Part shown: positions 35,714 to 47,349 of the stretch, piece after piece | Layout of the letters: every line of letters starts with the position of its first letter | Position numbering within the stretch: the stretch's first letter is position 1 | Assembly (NCBI GenBank): GCA_020064725.1 | Contig: JAGTWJ010000017.1 | Coordinates: forward strand, 868,001-932,000 | Source: Drechslerella dactyloides | Lineage: Eukaryota > Ascomycota > Orbiliomycetes > Orbiliales > Orbiliaceae | Length of the DNA stretch: 64,000 nucleotides | Reading direction: 5' to 3' | Made by a program: the position numbers and the translations under genes | The notes under the pieces: model-generated | What the model saw: only the letters and a program-made list of their open reading frames with translations | Databases searched by the model: none | What the model was told of the DNA's origin: nothing

Positions 35714-37612
35714 GCTAGCCTGGCACTATTTAGAGAATTTTGTGTTGTGTCTACACGCCAACACACGACATGACGTCGGCACATTTTCCAAGAATGTTGT
35801 ACCAGCAGATGTAAAGCGCTCGCAGGCCATCGAAGATTGCAATGTTAACTTAGACGTAATGTTTATTACAAACTTAGCCACTGTCCATTATAACCTTATT
35901 TGATATATTCCAGGCGTCAGATACCGAAAAAATTGTTAATCTGGTGCTCTCCCGAATCAATATATATATATATGTCCATTGATCCTGCCGAGAAGCACAT
36001 TATCTAATGTTCGTTGGCGAAGGTGTTTCTTGAATAAAGCGGACTACTGGGCCTGAATACTCGTACCAATATCGCACTGAAAGTAACTCGACCCTTGTGT
36101 GCATGTACGCAGGGTGGCAACCTTAAATGAAGGCACGGCAGCGGTCCGCGCGGGCTGTATCCGGGGCCATGACTACGGTTTCCTTTGATTATGGCGCTAT
36201 ATGCATGCGTCTTGAACCACACATACGCGCATTTTACGGCCGGAGGCCTAAGACAGGGTTATACGTTACTGGCAAGCTGAGAATTTGAGGCCGAAGCATT
36301 GGTTCATCACTTCGAGATCAGTCGCAGCTGGGTTTCAATAAAACTTCAGGCCTAATAATGTGTACCTCGGATCCTTGGAGATTTAATTTAGTGACGCTAG
36401 CACAGTACGTCCTATTTTATATATACTTTGAGCCTTGTTTTATGTACTTTAGGATTGTCTCGTAAACCAAATTGTCTTTGGGAACCACACTGCAGTACTG
36501 AGTATACGTGTTTATGAACGGGGGTGAATGCCTTCTAGGTCCTGGCTCTCCGAGTCAACCGATATCGATGCATATCAGGTATGGTCTCGCCATAGGTTTC
36601 ACCAAACACCTGTTAATCCTCGCATACATTAACGACTAGATGTACCAGCCAACGAACGAATGGAAGAATCAAAGCACCTATAACGTCTAGTAAGGTTAAT
36701 AGGTACCTGATGTCGCCTTATCGAGAGGCGGTACGACAAATTGATCACCCAATTCCCCTTCTAAATGCGTTGACGTTGGATTTTGGGCACACGTTTGCTC
36801 GGCAAACGATTTCCAAATTAGGCTAGCATACTTCTGACAACAGCCGCAACACATATCGGCCGCCCCGAGGTCCCGACGTCGGTCGCACAACAGCACTCGG
36901 CGAGCTGGTCTTATCTACTCTCACGAAGCAACTGGCCATGTGAATGCACCTAATTCGCTCATATCACAATCGCATCTCCTCTTTCTTCCCAATCGCAGTG
37001 CAGTAGCTCCTGCACCTCGATCCCGATACCTCTCTCACAAGCTAATACGAGCTTTCGAATTCTTAAGCTAACGGATACCTTCCTGCGGCACGATAATTGC
37101 TTTGCTATGATAAGCAAAGTTTCCATCCATGGCAGGCCAATTGCGAAATCGCACGCCATAACGACCACGGCTAACGCGAGAAGCTAACACCGCTACCAAC
37201 ATCCACTTTTTGTGCTCGTATATTCATGCTGACGGAAAAGAACATATATGCCGTTTCGTAGCTCTGATCTAATTGATTACACCATGCAACCCCGGATGCT
37301 GCGAATGGCGGTCTCACAACATGCAGGCCCCGGATAAGCTCAAGATTGTCGTTGCTGAGACGTTTAGCGCGCACGAAAAGCCAGGGAATGGAGGCGGGAT
37401 CGGGAGGATTTCGAGGAAGCAGCTGAGAGAGGTAGGACGCTATCGTGTGGCCTGTGGAAGAGTGTATATATATACCGATGCGACTCCGCTGGCGCTACAG
37501 TCTTCGACTTGCCTTCTCTCTCTGCTTTTTGAATTCCCGTCTCCATTTTCCGCTGTGTAACTTGAGCACTAGTATACTCTCACATCTAGCATTTTTATAT
37601 TTGATTTTCGCA
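35714..37612. other. Divergent intergenic region, 1.9 kb
   Basis: Between the 5' ends of the SET-MYND and dioxygenase genes. Short ORFs only. It is AT-rich on the left and contains an AT-dinucleotide run near 35960. Confidence 0.45.
37465..37474 (+). promoter_or_regulatory. Possible TATA element of the dioxygenase gene
   Basis: A ten-base alternating TA run 139 bp upstream of the dioxygenase start codon. Position and sequence are compatible with a TATA box; AT runs also occur by chance elsewhere in the window. Confidence 0.3.
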
Positions 37613-38966
37613 ATGGCTCCCAGTGCGACGAAACAAGAGGATGTGACGGCGATTTCTCAAGTCCCCGTTGCCGTCCTAGCGGATAAGCTCAAGAGCTTCG
37701 ACATTGCGGAGAAGGCTAAGCAGACCTTCGTCCCCGGTTACACAAACTACTTTAACTCCAAGAGCTACGAAAACTACGAATGGGATCATTTCACACCAAG
37801 CTTCCCAGACGTGAAATGGGATCCGCTGACTGAAGTTCCCTATGAGGATAAAGGCTTGCTGGGTGATCCTGCATACAGCCGTCTCCTCGCTGGCGCGACA
37901 GAAGTCTTCGACTATACACCGAAAATCGGGACGGAGATCCGCAGTGTCCAGCTTAAAGACCTGACGGACGATCAGAAGAACGATTTGGCGCGGCTATTGG
38001 CGCATCGGGGCGTCGTATTCTTCCGTGACCAGCAAGGGTTCGATATTGATTCGCAGCTTGAGTTGGGTCGATATTGGGGCCCGCTTCACAAGCATGCGAC
38101 GACAATGCTGCCGAAGAACGGAATGGACGAGGTTCATGTCGTGCATACGACGAAGAACAGCAAGAACCAGACCGCCCTTTTCACACCGTAAGTACCACAT
38201 CTCCAGAAGCTAGGCTGCACGTGGAACCGTATGCTGAGAGAGTATGTACTTGAATATAGGGCATATCTCTGGCACTCGGACGTGACCTATGAGATCCAAC
38301 CGCCATCATACACCTCCCTCAAACTCCTTGCCGGCCCACCCCGCGGCGCCGGCGGCGACACCATGTGGTCCTCCCAATACGCCATCTACGACCTCCTCTC
38401 ACCACCGATGCAAAAGTATCTGGAGGGTCTAACCGCCCTGCACAGCGCGGAAGAACAGGCAGCCGGCTCCCGCAGGGACGGCAGACCCGTCCGTCGCGAG
38501 CCCATCATAACCGCACACCCACTCATCCGAACGAACCCCGTGACAGGATGGAAGTCCGTGTTCTTCAACCCGGGGTTCGTGAAGGGGTTCGTCGGCGTGC
38601 CAAAGCTGGAGTTCGAGTATATCTATAGGTATCTCACGGAGCTGACCACGGCGAGTCCCGAGGTGCACGCGCGATTCACATGGGAGGAGGGTAGCGTTGC
38701 AATTTGGGATAACCGGGTGACTGTGAGTATTACTCAACCATGACTTGTATATTTTATCCGGAATATGACTAATGGATGGTGGATAGAATCACACACCATC
38801 GTATGGGTTCGCGCCGCACAGGCGACACGCGGTTCGCGTTGCGGCAACAGCGGAGAAGCCGTATTTGGACCCGAATAGCAGTTCGCAGGATGAGGAACTG
38901 GACGGGCTGCTCGGACGGCAGCCGACAAATAAGGATGGCACCGCTTCGAGCAACTACAATGACTAG
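37613..38966 (+). CDS. TfdA/TauD-family 2-oxoglutarate dioxygenase
   Basis: Fe(II)/2-oxoglutarate-dependent oxygenase of the taurine/alkylsulfonate type. Exons are 37613-38187, 38260-38722 and 38787-38966; 405 residues, typical for fungal members. The iron-binding HxD is His197-Asp199 in AYLWHSDVTYEIQPPS. The distal His is His348 in WDNRVTNHTPSYGF, at the exon 2/3 boundary, and Arg359/Arg363 in RRHAVRV are the likely 2-oxoglutarate anchors. The N-terminal third (VFFRDQQGFDIDSQLELGRY) is the usual first strand region. The substrate cannot be told; fungal relatives cleave sulfonates or other small acids. The start is the first ATG of the exon in good context, with a possible TATA 139 bp upstream. 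Confidence 0.9.
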
Positions 38967-40606
38967 CTGGCTGCGAAGCGTAACTATATGCTCCTCTAGA
39001 ATGAGCCTCGTCGTGATGTTTGCGTCATGTGTATTGTAACAGTGAAAATTGTTTTAGCGGGTGGATTTGGCTTTGAATGTAAACAGATTGTATATTATAT
39101 CGTTCTCATCAATCTCATGCTTTCAGGATTTAATGAACTATACTTCTACAGCGGGAAACAACAGAGTTCGAGATAGTGAGCAATGCAGACATGTAATGTA
39201 GTAATTGCCTTGCGAGCTTCTGGCGGCGCTGAACTAGCTTCGAGGCTACTTCGAGGCTACGCTGAGTTTAAAGCGCTTGTGCATGTGTGTGTCGGCGGTC
39301 TCGACGAATCGGCCGCAATCAATTTTTATAACGACGACGCAACAAACATACATCAGCCTCTTTACAATCGCACAGCAGCGATGAAGAAAGCTACCAAAGC
39401 ACTCTTGCGGATGACCGTCTCATCGAAAACCTTGCCTAGAGTTCGGAAGCTGGAGATCATGAAGACTCTTACCTAGAGCTAACGCTGAGATACGACGCGT
39501 TATTAACAGAATCAATGCTGGAAAGGGTTTCCGACTACTATTCCCCGGCTGTCGGGACCTCGCTCTTCCGAACGACGAACGACGGGCTCCGCACTCGCCG
39601 CTCCATCCTAAGACGACCCATTCAGTGTGTAAGACTGTCAATGGGAGACCAACTGTCACACAAGTCGGGTCGACTCGCTCCACCTGGAGAGTGGTCCAAC
39701 GGAGGTGGTCGCACGACCTAGGCTCACCAGGATGGAGCACGAGACCAATGGCGACCTAACGCAGTGTTTCTCCGAGGAGATCCATGGACTGGTCAAACGC
39801 GGTAACGCTGGTGGAGTCTCTGTTACCGGGCGAGATATGCTTTGCAACGACGAAGACGACGTTAATCATTCGCCCTTTTGATGGGAGATACAACCTCTGC
39901 AAACGATCCTAACGGACTGTCTCGCGCTTCAAAGATCGCTGGGATACATTCAACATGCCGTTAAAAGTAGCATCATCGGAGTCATCCGCAGGCGGATTCC
40001 GAGTACCAGTCTTGGAGAGGTTCTCAGGCGTTGATATCGCTAAATTACCGCGAGACCCCTAAACAGAAATCGGCGACTCAAATGCGCCAAGCGATAGGTG
40101 AACTGCGCGGTACCGGCGTCTTTCACCGTGATAGCGAGCCGATTAATAATATCATCATGGATTATCACAGGTGTCTTTGTTGGGCAGACGGATAGGCAGA
40201 CCAAGCATCATGCGGAGCGCTAGCTAATGCTATAGCGCTAGGAACAAGCTTACAAGCAAGCCTTGGAAAAGGTCCTAAGCTACCCGCAGGCCCAACGGAG
40301 CCTCATCTAGACCGACGAGGACTGCCGCATCCTCCATTAACGAGCGCCGCGAAGGCGATATATCCGGACAAGTCATGCCATGCCATGCATAGATCGCGTG
40401 GGATATTGGCCAAGCGGCCAAGTAACGCCACAATTAACACTACTGCCGCTGGGCATGATCCCACAAAACTCAGCCGTCCATGAGCGCTTTCAATAAAGAG
40501 GAGAAGAGGACCCTGAATACAAATGTAGCCCGAGTCATGATCATCCGCGCGCTTCCCTTCCTATCGTCACCGTACATAAGTGCATCTCCAAAAATCCAAA
40601 CCGACA
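38967..40606. other. Intergenic region with no intact gene
   Basis: Several short frames (for example 39183-39476 and 39515-39721, plus strand) have locally protein-like composition but no motif I can name, and stops break every frame. A decayed mobile element or pseudogene is possible but unsupported. Confidence 0.4.
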
Positions 40607-41371
40607 ATGTCAAAGTTCAAAAAGTTCGCCAGCAAAATGGGCCACCTCGCCCTCGACGGGTTAGAGGCCATGGTAGAAGTCCTCGAAGAAGACAATAAGA
40701 AGCGAGCGGCCGCAAGACAGCAGCAAGCTGCGGCCGCTCCAGCGCGAGCCCCAGTCGCAAACGTCGCAAAACCCGCACAAGTCGCACAAGCAGCGTCGAA
40801 ACCGGCAAAGGTCGACGTCGACATTGACCTGCACGAATGGGTCAGCCACTGCAACCACACATCAGGCATCTGCGACGCCTGTGTTACCAGAATAAAAACC
40901 TGCATCCAGTACGCCATCGACAATGGCGTTCCCGGCGGCTTCAACTTTGCCACGGGCCGGATAGACCCCGACGTTGCCGCATGCAATAACTCCTGCACGC
41001 GCAAAAAGATCAACGACTGCTGCGCTACATGTTTGTTCAGTTTCATGGATCGCAAGACGGTGGAGGTCACCAATCTCGCGGCCATATCCAGCGCCGCCGT
41101 CGGACACCTCAGCAATGCGGCGATGGGCGTCGGGAACGTCGGGTCGGGAATCGGTACGATGAGGCAGAATTTGCACCAGCAGAGTTTGGCGACACAGGCT
41201 CAGAGGGACCTGATACTGCAGCAACAGATGAACGCGCCGTTGCCCTTCGCCTCTGCGGGATATGGAGGTGGGGGCGGGACCTGGGGGAGGCAGCAGCAGC
41301 TTGCTGCTGGCATGGTCTGGGATCCTCCGGTTTATGTTGCGAATAACGCATACAGCCAATTCAGGTACTAG
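40607..41371 (+). CDS. Unknown cysteine-rich protein, 254 residues
   Basis: Single exon starting MSKFKKFASKMGHLALDGLE; this ATG sits in an ACAATG context and is preferred to upstream frames. Residues 1-75 form a basic/Ala-Gln-rich helical stretch. The central region (~85-150) has regularly spaced Cys and His: HCNHTSGICDACVTRIKTC, then ACNNSC and DCCATC. This suggests a metal-binding or disulfide-stabilised module; there is no signal peptide, which favours metal binding. The C-terminus is Gln/Gly-rich (AGYGGGGGTWGRQQQ). I do not recognise the family. Confidence 0.65.
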   Translation: MSKFKKFASKMGHLALDGLEAMVEVLEEDNKKRAAARQQQAAAAPARAPVANVAKPAQVAQAASKPAKVDVDIDLHEWVSHCNHTSGICDACVTRIKTCIQYAIDNGVPGGFNFATGRIDPDVAACNNSCTRKKINDCCATCLFSFMDRKTVEVTNLAAISSAAVGHLSNAAMGVGNVGSGIGTMRQNLHQQSLATQAQRDLILQQQMNAPLPFASAGYGGGGGTWGRQQQLAAGMVWDPPVYVANNAYSQFRY

Positions 41372-42377
41372 GTGGGATAATTAAGAGGAGAATACGATTT
41401 CTTCGTGGTAGGAGACTTGCAAGATCTGGTCCTTCGGTTAGATCTTTGGAATGCCGTTACAATGGTGGAGAGGGAAGCGCGCCCTATTGGTAATTAATAT
41501 TAATCTTCACCCCCTTCACGCTTCCACGGATATTATCTTTATAATGCATGGAAGGTCTATTGTTATATCCCGAATGATCAATAATCTGTAGATGGCTACA
41601 ACTGGTTATTTATGTGAGCACTCAGGTTGCAATAATTTTATAGCACTGCATTCTGATAGAGAGTCCTAGCTAGGAGTATCAATTTGGTATTTATATTGGC
41701 CAGACAAAGTTGCCTAGCGACCAAGTACTCTTCAGTGCAGTACTGTCGTGCCAATAATTCTGAATGCGACAGCATACAATTTTTGCGAGCCGTCAAATGG
41801 CCCGGTTCTTCCTGCTCGCAATTATGGACACTGGCTAGAAATTTCATTTCTCGCACAGATTATCCATATAGATTGATCTCGTGAATATAAGTTGTTTGCG
41901 CTGTTGAGATTGCATTTATATCAACCAGGTTGCATCCCATGTGGCGGTTTTCATTTTGGGGGCGAGGGTCGTATACCTGGGCGAGCCTTGGGAGCCGGTT
42001 TCGCAGGCAAGCGACCCCACCAACAGCATCATATTGCATCCGAACACGCAGATATATCCCTCATACCGGCAGTTGATAGGATAGCTCAGATGGGTGCCAT
42101 ACTTTCCAAGCTGCGCACGCTGCGAATGGCGCTGGCAATGATCTGGGAGCAGATATGTTGCCCTGTCCCCTCTGAATTTTGATCGGGTGGTACAAATGTG
42201 GGGCCGCTGCGGACATAGCTGCAGGGAGCTACTTCAACAGCTTCGGAGAAACAGCAACTTCTCCCGCTTCAACATGCATCCACCGAGATCATATTCGCCC
42301 TCTCCGGACCTCCGATATCGATTGATTCACAATGTGAAGTAAAGCTGACGGCCTCTTACAAGGCACTCTTTGATCAG
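41372..42377. other. Intergenic region, 1 kb
   Basis: No recognised gene. The right end must include the promoter and an unresolved first exon of the FAD oxidoreductase; a CTGAC branch-point-like string near 42345 precedes an acceptor at 42376-42377. Confidence 0.4.
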
Positions 42378-44029
42378 GTTGCCGCCCGCCTGCGCGTGTC
42401 TCCCGGCCTGCCACTCCCGAACCCTACCACATCCTTCTGGCTGCTGCCCGAATCGCCCGTCCTCTCGAAGATCCAGTCGCCAAAGCTCCCTTCGCGTGCC
42501 GATATTATCATCATCGGCTCCGGTATCACCTCCACCGCTCTCCTGCGTGAGCTCTACCGCCGGAACCCATCGCTGTCAATCGTCCTCCTCGAGGCCCGCG
42601 GGATATGCACCGGTGCCACAGGTCGCAACGGCGGCCATATTAAGGAAGGCCCCTACGCGGAGTACCCAGCCCTCAAAGGGAAGTGCGGTAATGATGCAGC
42701 CGCAAGGATCGTGCGGTTCCGGTTGCGGCATCTCGAGGAGATTATGGCCGTAGCAAGGGAGGAAGGGGCCGAGTGCCTCGCGCGCAGCGAGGCGCGGGAA
42801 GTCCTCGGCACGGACGTCTATTTCGACGAGGATGTGATGACGCATGCAGTGGAGTGGTATGATCTCTGGCGAAAGGAAGCGCCGGAGCAGGCGAGAGAAT
42901 TCACCGTCATGGATGCCGAGACGGCTCGGACGGTGCGTACACATCTATACATGTTCACCATACGTCTCAACATTATGACTGATACGGACGTGTATTCTAG
43001 AAACTCCACATCCCCAATGCCGTGGGCGCAATCTGTGGCCCCGCCGGTGCCCTCTGGCCCTACAGACTCTGCACCGCGATCCTCGAACGGCTGATCAAGG
43101 AGCACCCCACGCTGCACCTCGAATCCTACACCCCCGCCTCCGCCGTTACCTTCGACCCTTCCACCTCCCTCTACACCGTGACTACCCCCCGCGGCACCCT
43201 CACCGCCCCAACAGTAATCCACACCACCAACGCATGGGCCTCCCACCTCCTCCCGGGACTGCGCGCCAAGGTCATCCCGTTCGAAGGGCAGATGTCCGCG
43301 CAAGCCCCACCGGATGGCCTCCCCGCGCTCGGCGACAAGTACTCCTGGGTCTTCTTCCACAAACAGGGTTTCGACTACCTTACCCAGCGGCCTACCACGA
43401 GCACCGTCAACCCGGACGCAACCGCCAGCGTGACAGCCGGCGAGATGATGTACGGCGGCGGCTGGGCGCAGACCGGGAATAACGGCATGGACCTAATCGG
43501 CAGATCGGACGACACAAAGCTGAATTACATGGCCGCCGGGCATCTATCAGGATTGTTACCTTTCGTCTTCGGCAGCGGCACTGCGGACGGCCCGACGCGC
43601 GCGTGGGACGGCGTGGCGATTAAAAACATGTGGACGGGGTTGATCGGTATGAGTGCGGATACGATGCCGTGGGTTGGCAAGGTGCCGTCTACCATGACCA
43701 CGCGCGGACAGCCGGCGCAGCAGAGTGTGGACGTAGAAGGTGGGGCAGTCAAGACCGGCGAGTGGTGCTCCGTCGGCTTCTCGGGAGAGGGAATGGTGAA
43801 CTGCTGGGGGTGCGCAACGGCGCTGGCGAGGATGGTGCTCGGCGAGGAGGTGAGCAGGAATGTAGTCGGGCGGGAGAAGAGGGTGAGGGCTGCGAAGGGT
43901 GAGGAGGAAGTGAAGGGATGGAGAGATGTGCCGCTGGAGGAATGGTTTCCTGCAGAGTTCGCGGTGTCGGAGAAGAGGGCAAAAGAGGCGGATGTTGCGG
44001 AGATGATGTCTATGGTGCTGGGAATGTAG
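42378..44029 (+). CDS. FAD-dependent oxidoreductase (DAO family), 5' exon unresolved
   Basis: Flavoprotein of the D-amino-acid oxidase/glycine oxidase superfamily. Supported exons are 42378-42932 and 43001-44029 (528 residues shown). The nucleotide-binding strand is ADIIIIGSGITSTALLRELY, followed by VLLEARGICTGATGRNGGHI, the signature of fungal members of this family; GLIGMSADTMPWVGKVP and GFSGEGMVNCWG are the C-terminal FAD motifs. No in-frame ATG lies just before the VAARLRVSPGLP start. A CTGAC branch point and CAG acceptor imply a short first exon upstream (one option is the ATG at about 42277, but its intron would be only about 44 nt). The substrate is likely an amine or amino acid; this is inferred. 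Confidence 0.85.
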
Positions 44030-44053
44030 ATGAGAAGAAACTGTGGCCATAAT

Positions 44054-44110
44054 TGGTCTCGTAAACCAGACCCTCCCTTTTACACTGTGTGGGTTTGGCT
44101 TGCGAGACCA
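44054..44110 (+). terminator. Imperfect hairpin just after the FAD oxidoreductase stop
   Basis: TGGTCTCG at 44054-44061 pairs perfectly with CGAGACCA at 44103-44110, and the arms extend with one or two mismatches to about 15 bp around a 27-base loop. It starts 24 bases after the stop codon. It may shape the 3' UTR or 3' end formation; fungal termination does not require a hairpin. Confidence 0.3.
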
Positions 44111-46484
44111 GCCATAATCATCATTACGGAGGAACCGTCATGTATGTTATCTCCTTGGAGAATTGATAATGCTAGTGTGTACTCTGCAATCTTATGTGAT
44201 GGCGTGGATCAGTTGGTACACATGATATATCGCATTTGATTGCCATAATTTGAAGTATAAGCTGCCCGGCCTCGAGCATGATTATCATATAAATTCACAG
44301 CCCGAAAGTTTCTTTAGATGTGAAAACCTATATATGTATCGGATTACAAGTACGCCTCATCTACCAGAAGCAAGTCAATACAGCGGTAGCTATAGTGCGA
44401 ATATTGTGGATACCAGGGGCTATAATATTGTCGACACTGTAGGCCTATATAGAGAATATATATCATGTAGCACTAAGACTAGTCGACGAATCGATCAATC
44501 AAGCTAATGACAACTACAAGCGTGGCCTTGAATATCGTAAAAATTATACCGCGTGTTCACCGTCGGCCACTTCCGGCCGTCGAGCGGCACAGCCGACCAA
44601 TTTCAACTGCAAAGCTAGTATACGTGGAATCCTATGAGCCCAGTACGACGCTTACACCCGGTTACCTGCAAACTCGTCAATCTTGTAGCATACAGCCTAA
44701 CTTGGATCTGGGCCCTGGGTCTTGTGGCTCCACTGGGAGCTAGGGTCCAGTATACGTAGGGATCGGCGTATATGCGTAGGAGCGCTATAGGCCCCAGATT
44801 CTTTCTGATGATCACGCCCATTGCGAGAGAAGGTATTAGGTAATAGACATGCGCCGTTAGCACCGTTCCTGCATGCAGGGCAACAGGTACTCACCTGGAC
44901 ACATCCGCCGTATCGACAAATTTTGTAAAAATTCAGTGTCAGCCTGCATTCAGTTTTTTTTCTATTACTGACTGTCCAAGAACGCAAATCTAGATGCACG
45001 CATGCATACGCTCGTACTTACGGTAAGCACTTGATGATACTTGTTGAGCGACGCGACGTTTAACCTACAGAAGCTTCCTATAAAGCATTTGGAGCTTCCC
45101 TTAATGACCGCGATTACATAATTCCACCAGGCATGCAAACTCTGCTGCTCTACCAGACACAGCCTTAAACGACGAGAGCGTATTATTATCGAGTAATCGT
45201 CTTCAGGGTCCCATACAAAAGTCTCAGCTAGTAGGCTACCAGGACAGGCAATCCTGGTGTCCCGTCTCGAAAAATTCTGCAATACCGAACTTCGAATTCT
45301 AGAACGATCGCGTAATGATCGAGTAATGGGCGACCGCTAGCGCTGTGAAACGGCAGCGTGATACCAGGATATCCGCTGCCTGCGACCGCAACCTAAGCCC
45401 GTTGAAGCGCTGGACCCGTGAATAGCCCTGTGGTTGTGCATGAATGCAGTTGGGACTAGCGGTCCTGCTGCTAGCGCTGCGCGGCCAACGCAGGCTGGCG
45501 GGCGGCGTGTGGTAGTTTCGATCGAGTAACAGGAATTCGTCCGCTATCTCGGTTTTCGCCGCAAACCGGGACCGCGGCGTCGGTTGGCTTGAAAAGCGCA
45601 AGCCGAGCCGGTGAACCGAGCTGATGCCGCAACGTGGACTGACTGTTACCAGGGCTTCGCGACGGCATTGGCAGCGTGAAGATTCTGGAGAGTCGAGTAT
45701 GTGTATTTTTAGCCGCCCGGTGAGGAATGCAGAGTCAACGAACTCCTAAGGGCGCTGCTATGGTTCATGAGCTCAGCGGAGTGTCGCAATTGCTCGCCGG
45801 CTGCTGTCGGCTAAGCAGTTGAAGTGTATCGCTCAGCTCCTGCTGTTTGCAAGCACCGCTACCGTTTCTGTATCTGGCCGCTCGCTACCTCGTGCATGCA
45901 CGTTGTTCTGTAGGCACAGGTGCACGGACCCCGGCCGCAGAGATAAGGGAAGGGTCCAGCGCCAGCACGACCGTTCAATTCAGCTTACTCGATCGGAATT
46001 CAAGGCCGCATATCGACCATGCAGGCATCCCGCAGCGCATTCACAGCAGCGGTACCAGCGCATGCTATTTCCGAGGACTAGGGGAAGGTGGATCTAGTCC
46101 CTTCTTTCGTACAAACTTGTACTGTGTCTCGCACGACAGACAGAGAGAAAGTCAAATTCGGCCAGTTGAAGCCTGCTGATTTGCGAGTCCGGTCCGCCAG
46201 GTGGCATTGGGCTTAGTTAGGTACCCGGGAAGCTTGTGATGAGCTCGAGGTACATCTGTACCTGTAGTTAGCTAGTAGAATCGACTGGGGACGTGACGCA
46301 GCCCTGTGATTGATTGACTGAGGCCAGTGGTATCCGTCCGTACCCTGAGGTATTTGCAACGGTGTGAGATACCTTGACCGGCTGCACCGAGGAAGAAAAA
46401 AATGTGACGCATGGGTGGTCTTATCTTTCATGCTATGCGCTGGTAGTTTCCTATCGGTGCATGCAGCAGGAGTACATAAAGAAG

Positions 46485-47056
46485 AGATAACAGACGGGCA
46501 GCTCCCTAGCTGCCCCTATGGCTGGCAGAACTTACTTGTCTTCCTACACAATATATATAATCTTCCATTCATGCACCCCGCGAATGCAGACCCCAGAATA
46601 AATAATTTCCGATAAAAGAGCATCCTTCTCTTCCCCGCATTCTCAAAACCTCAAATATAATCACGATTCAAGGCAAAGAATTCGCCGAATAGAAACGAAA
46701 TTGTTGCATCGAGATCTCAGGAATAGATCTTGACATTCAGGGTCTTTGGCAACACAGCAGATAAGGCCCCTGACACCGTCGACACGCCGATTGGCTGGCC
46801 GCGCCCAAACGAGCCAGGAATCGACATCCGTCTTATCTTGCAGGTCCACCGAAACAGGAAACCCACGCAGCTCTTCGAGCGCCGGTTGCATACGTGCCCC
46901 CAACAATCCGCCGCTGCTTCCCATTCATTCCGCGAGCTCGGTTGCAAGAGTACCTTGGCTGGCGTGCGTGGTGTGAGAAGCTACTTACGTCTTATCTCTA
47001 AACTTTCCGGTGCAGCGTGGGATGCCCATTCTGCGTAAGACGTGTTGAAGAGATAA
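46485..47056. promoter_or_regulatory. Cluster of AreA-type GATA sites upstream of allantoinase
   Basis: Five AGATAA matches to the HGATAR site occur at 46485-46490, 46759-46764, 46833-46838 (minus), 46992-46997 (minus) and 47051-47056, that is 290-860 bp before the start codon. Nitrogen-catabolite genes of fungi are activated by the GATA factor AreA through such sites, and allantoin use is a classic target. I did not find the UaY-type TCGG-N6-CCGA site. Confidence 0.55.
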
Positions 47057-47349
47057 ATAGAGCGCAGAGAATAGCAAAGGTTGTCGGAAGCTTAATTCTG
47101 TGGAAAAGGACTCAGAGGACAACCTTTTCCAATCGAACAGCCAACAGGACAGAAGTCGTTCGCGATACGTATACTCGCGCAATCATTCGTAAAACGTTCT
47201 AGGCGCCTGGCACCACGTGCATCGTTCTCGACCGGCCTGAAGCGTCGCCGGCAAGTAGCAATTACCAGATCCAGACGGGTGGTTACACAGCGCACAGTCC
47301 GTCGACAACGCAGTCTATCCAACAGGACGTCCGTCCGTAGAACAGCAGA

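Larger units (their letters stand above)
44030..47349. other. Gene-poor interval, 3.3 kb
   Basis: No gene is recognised. 44.1-44.5 kb is AT-rich; further right, only frames of 60-110 codons without motifs. The last kilobase is the promoter side of allantoinase and carries a cluster of GATA sites. Confidence 0.45.

Noticed and set aside
39183..39740. Possible decayed transposon or pseudogene
   Set aside because: Locally protein-like frames, but no transposase, reverse transcriptase or terminal repeat could be recognised.
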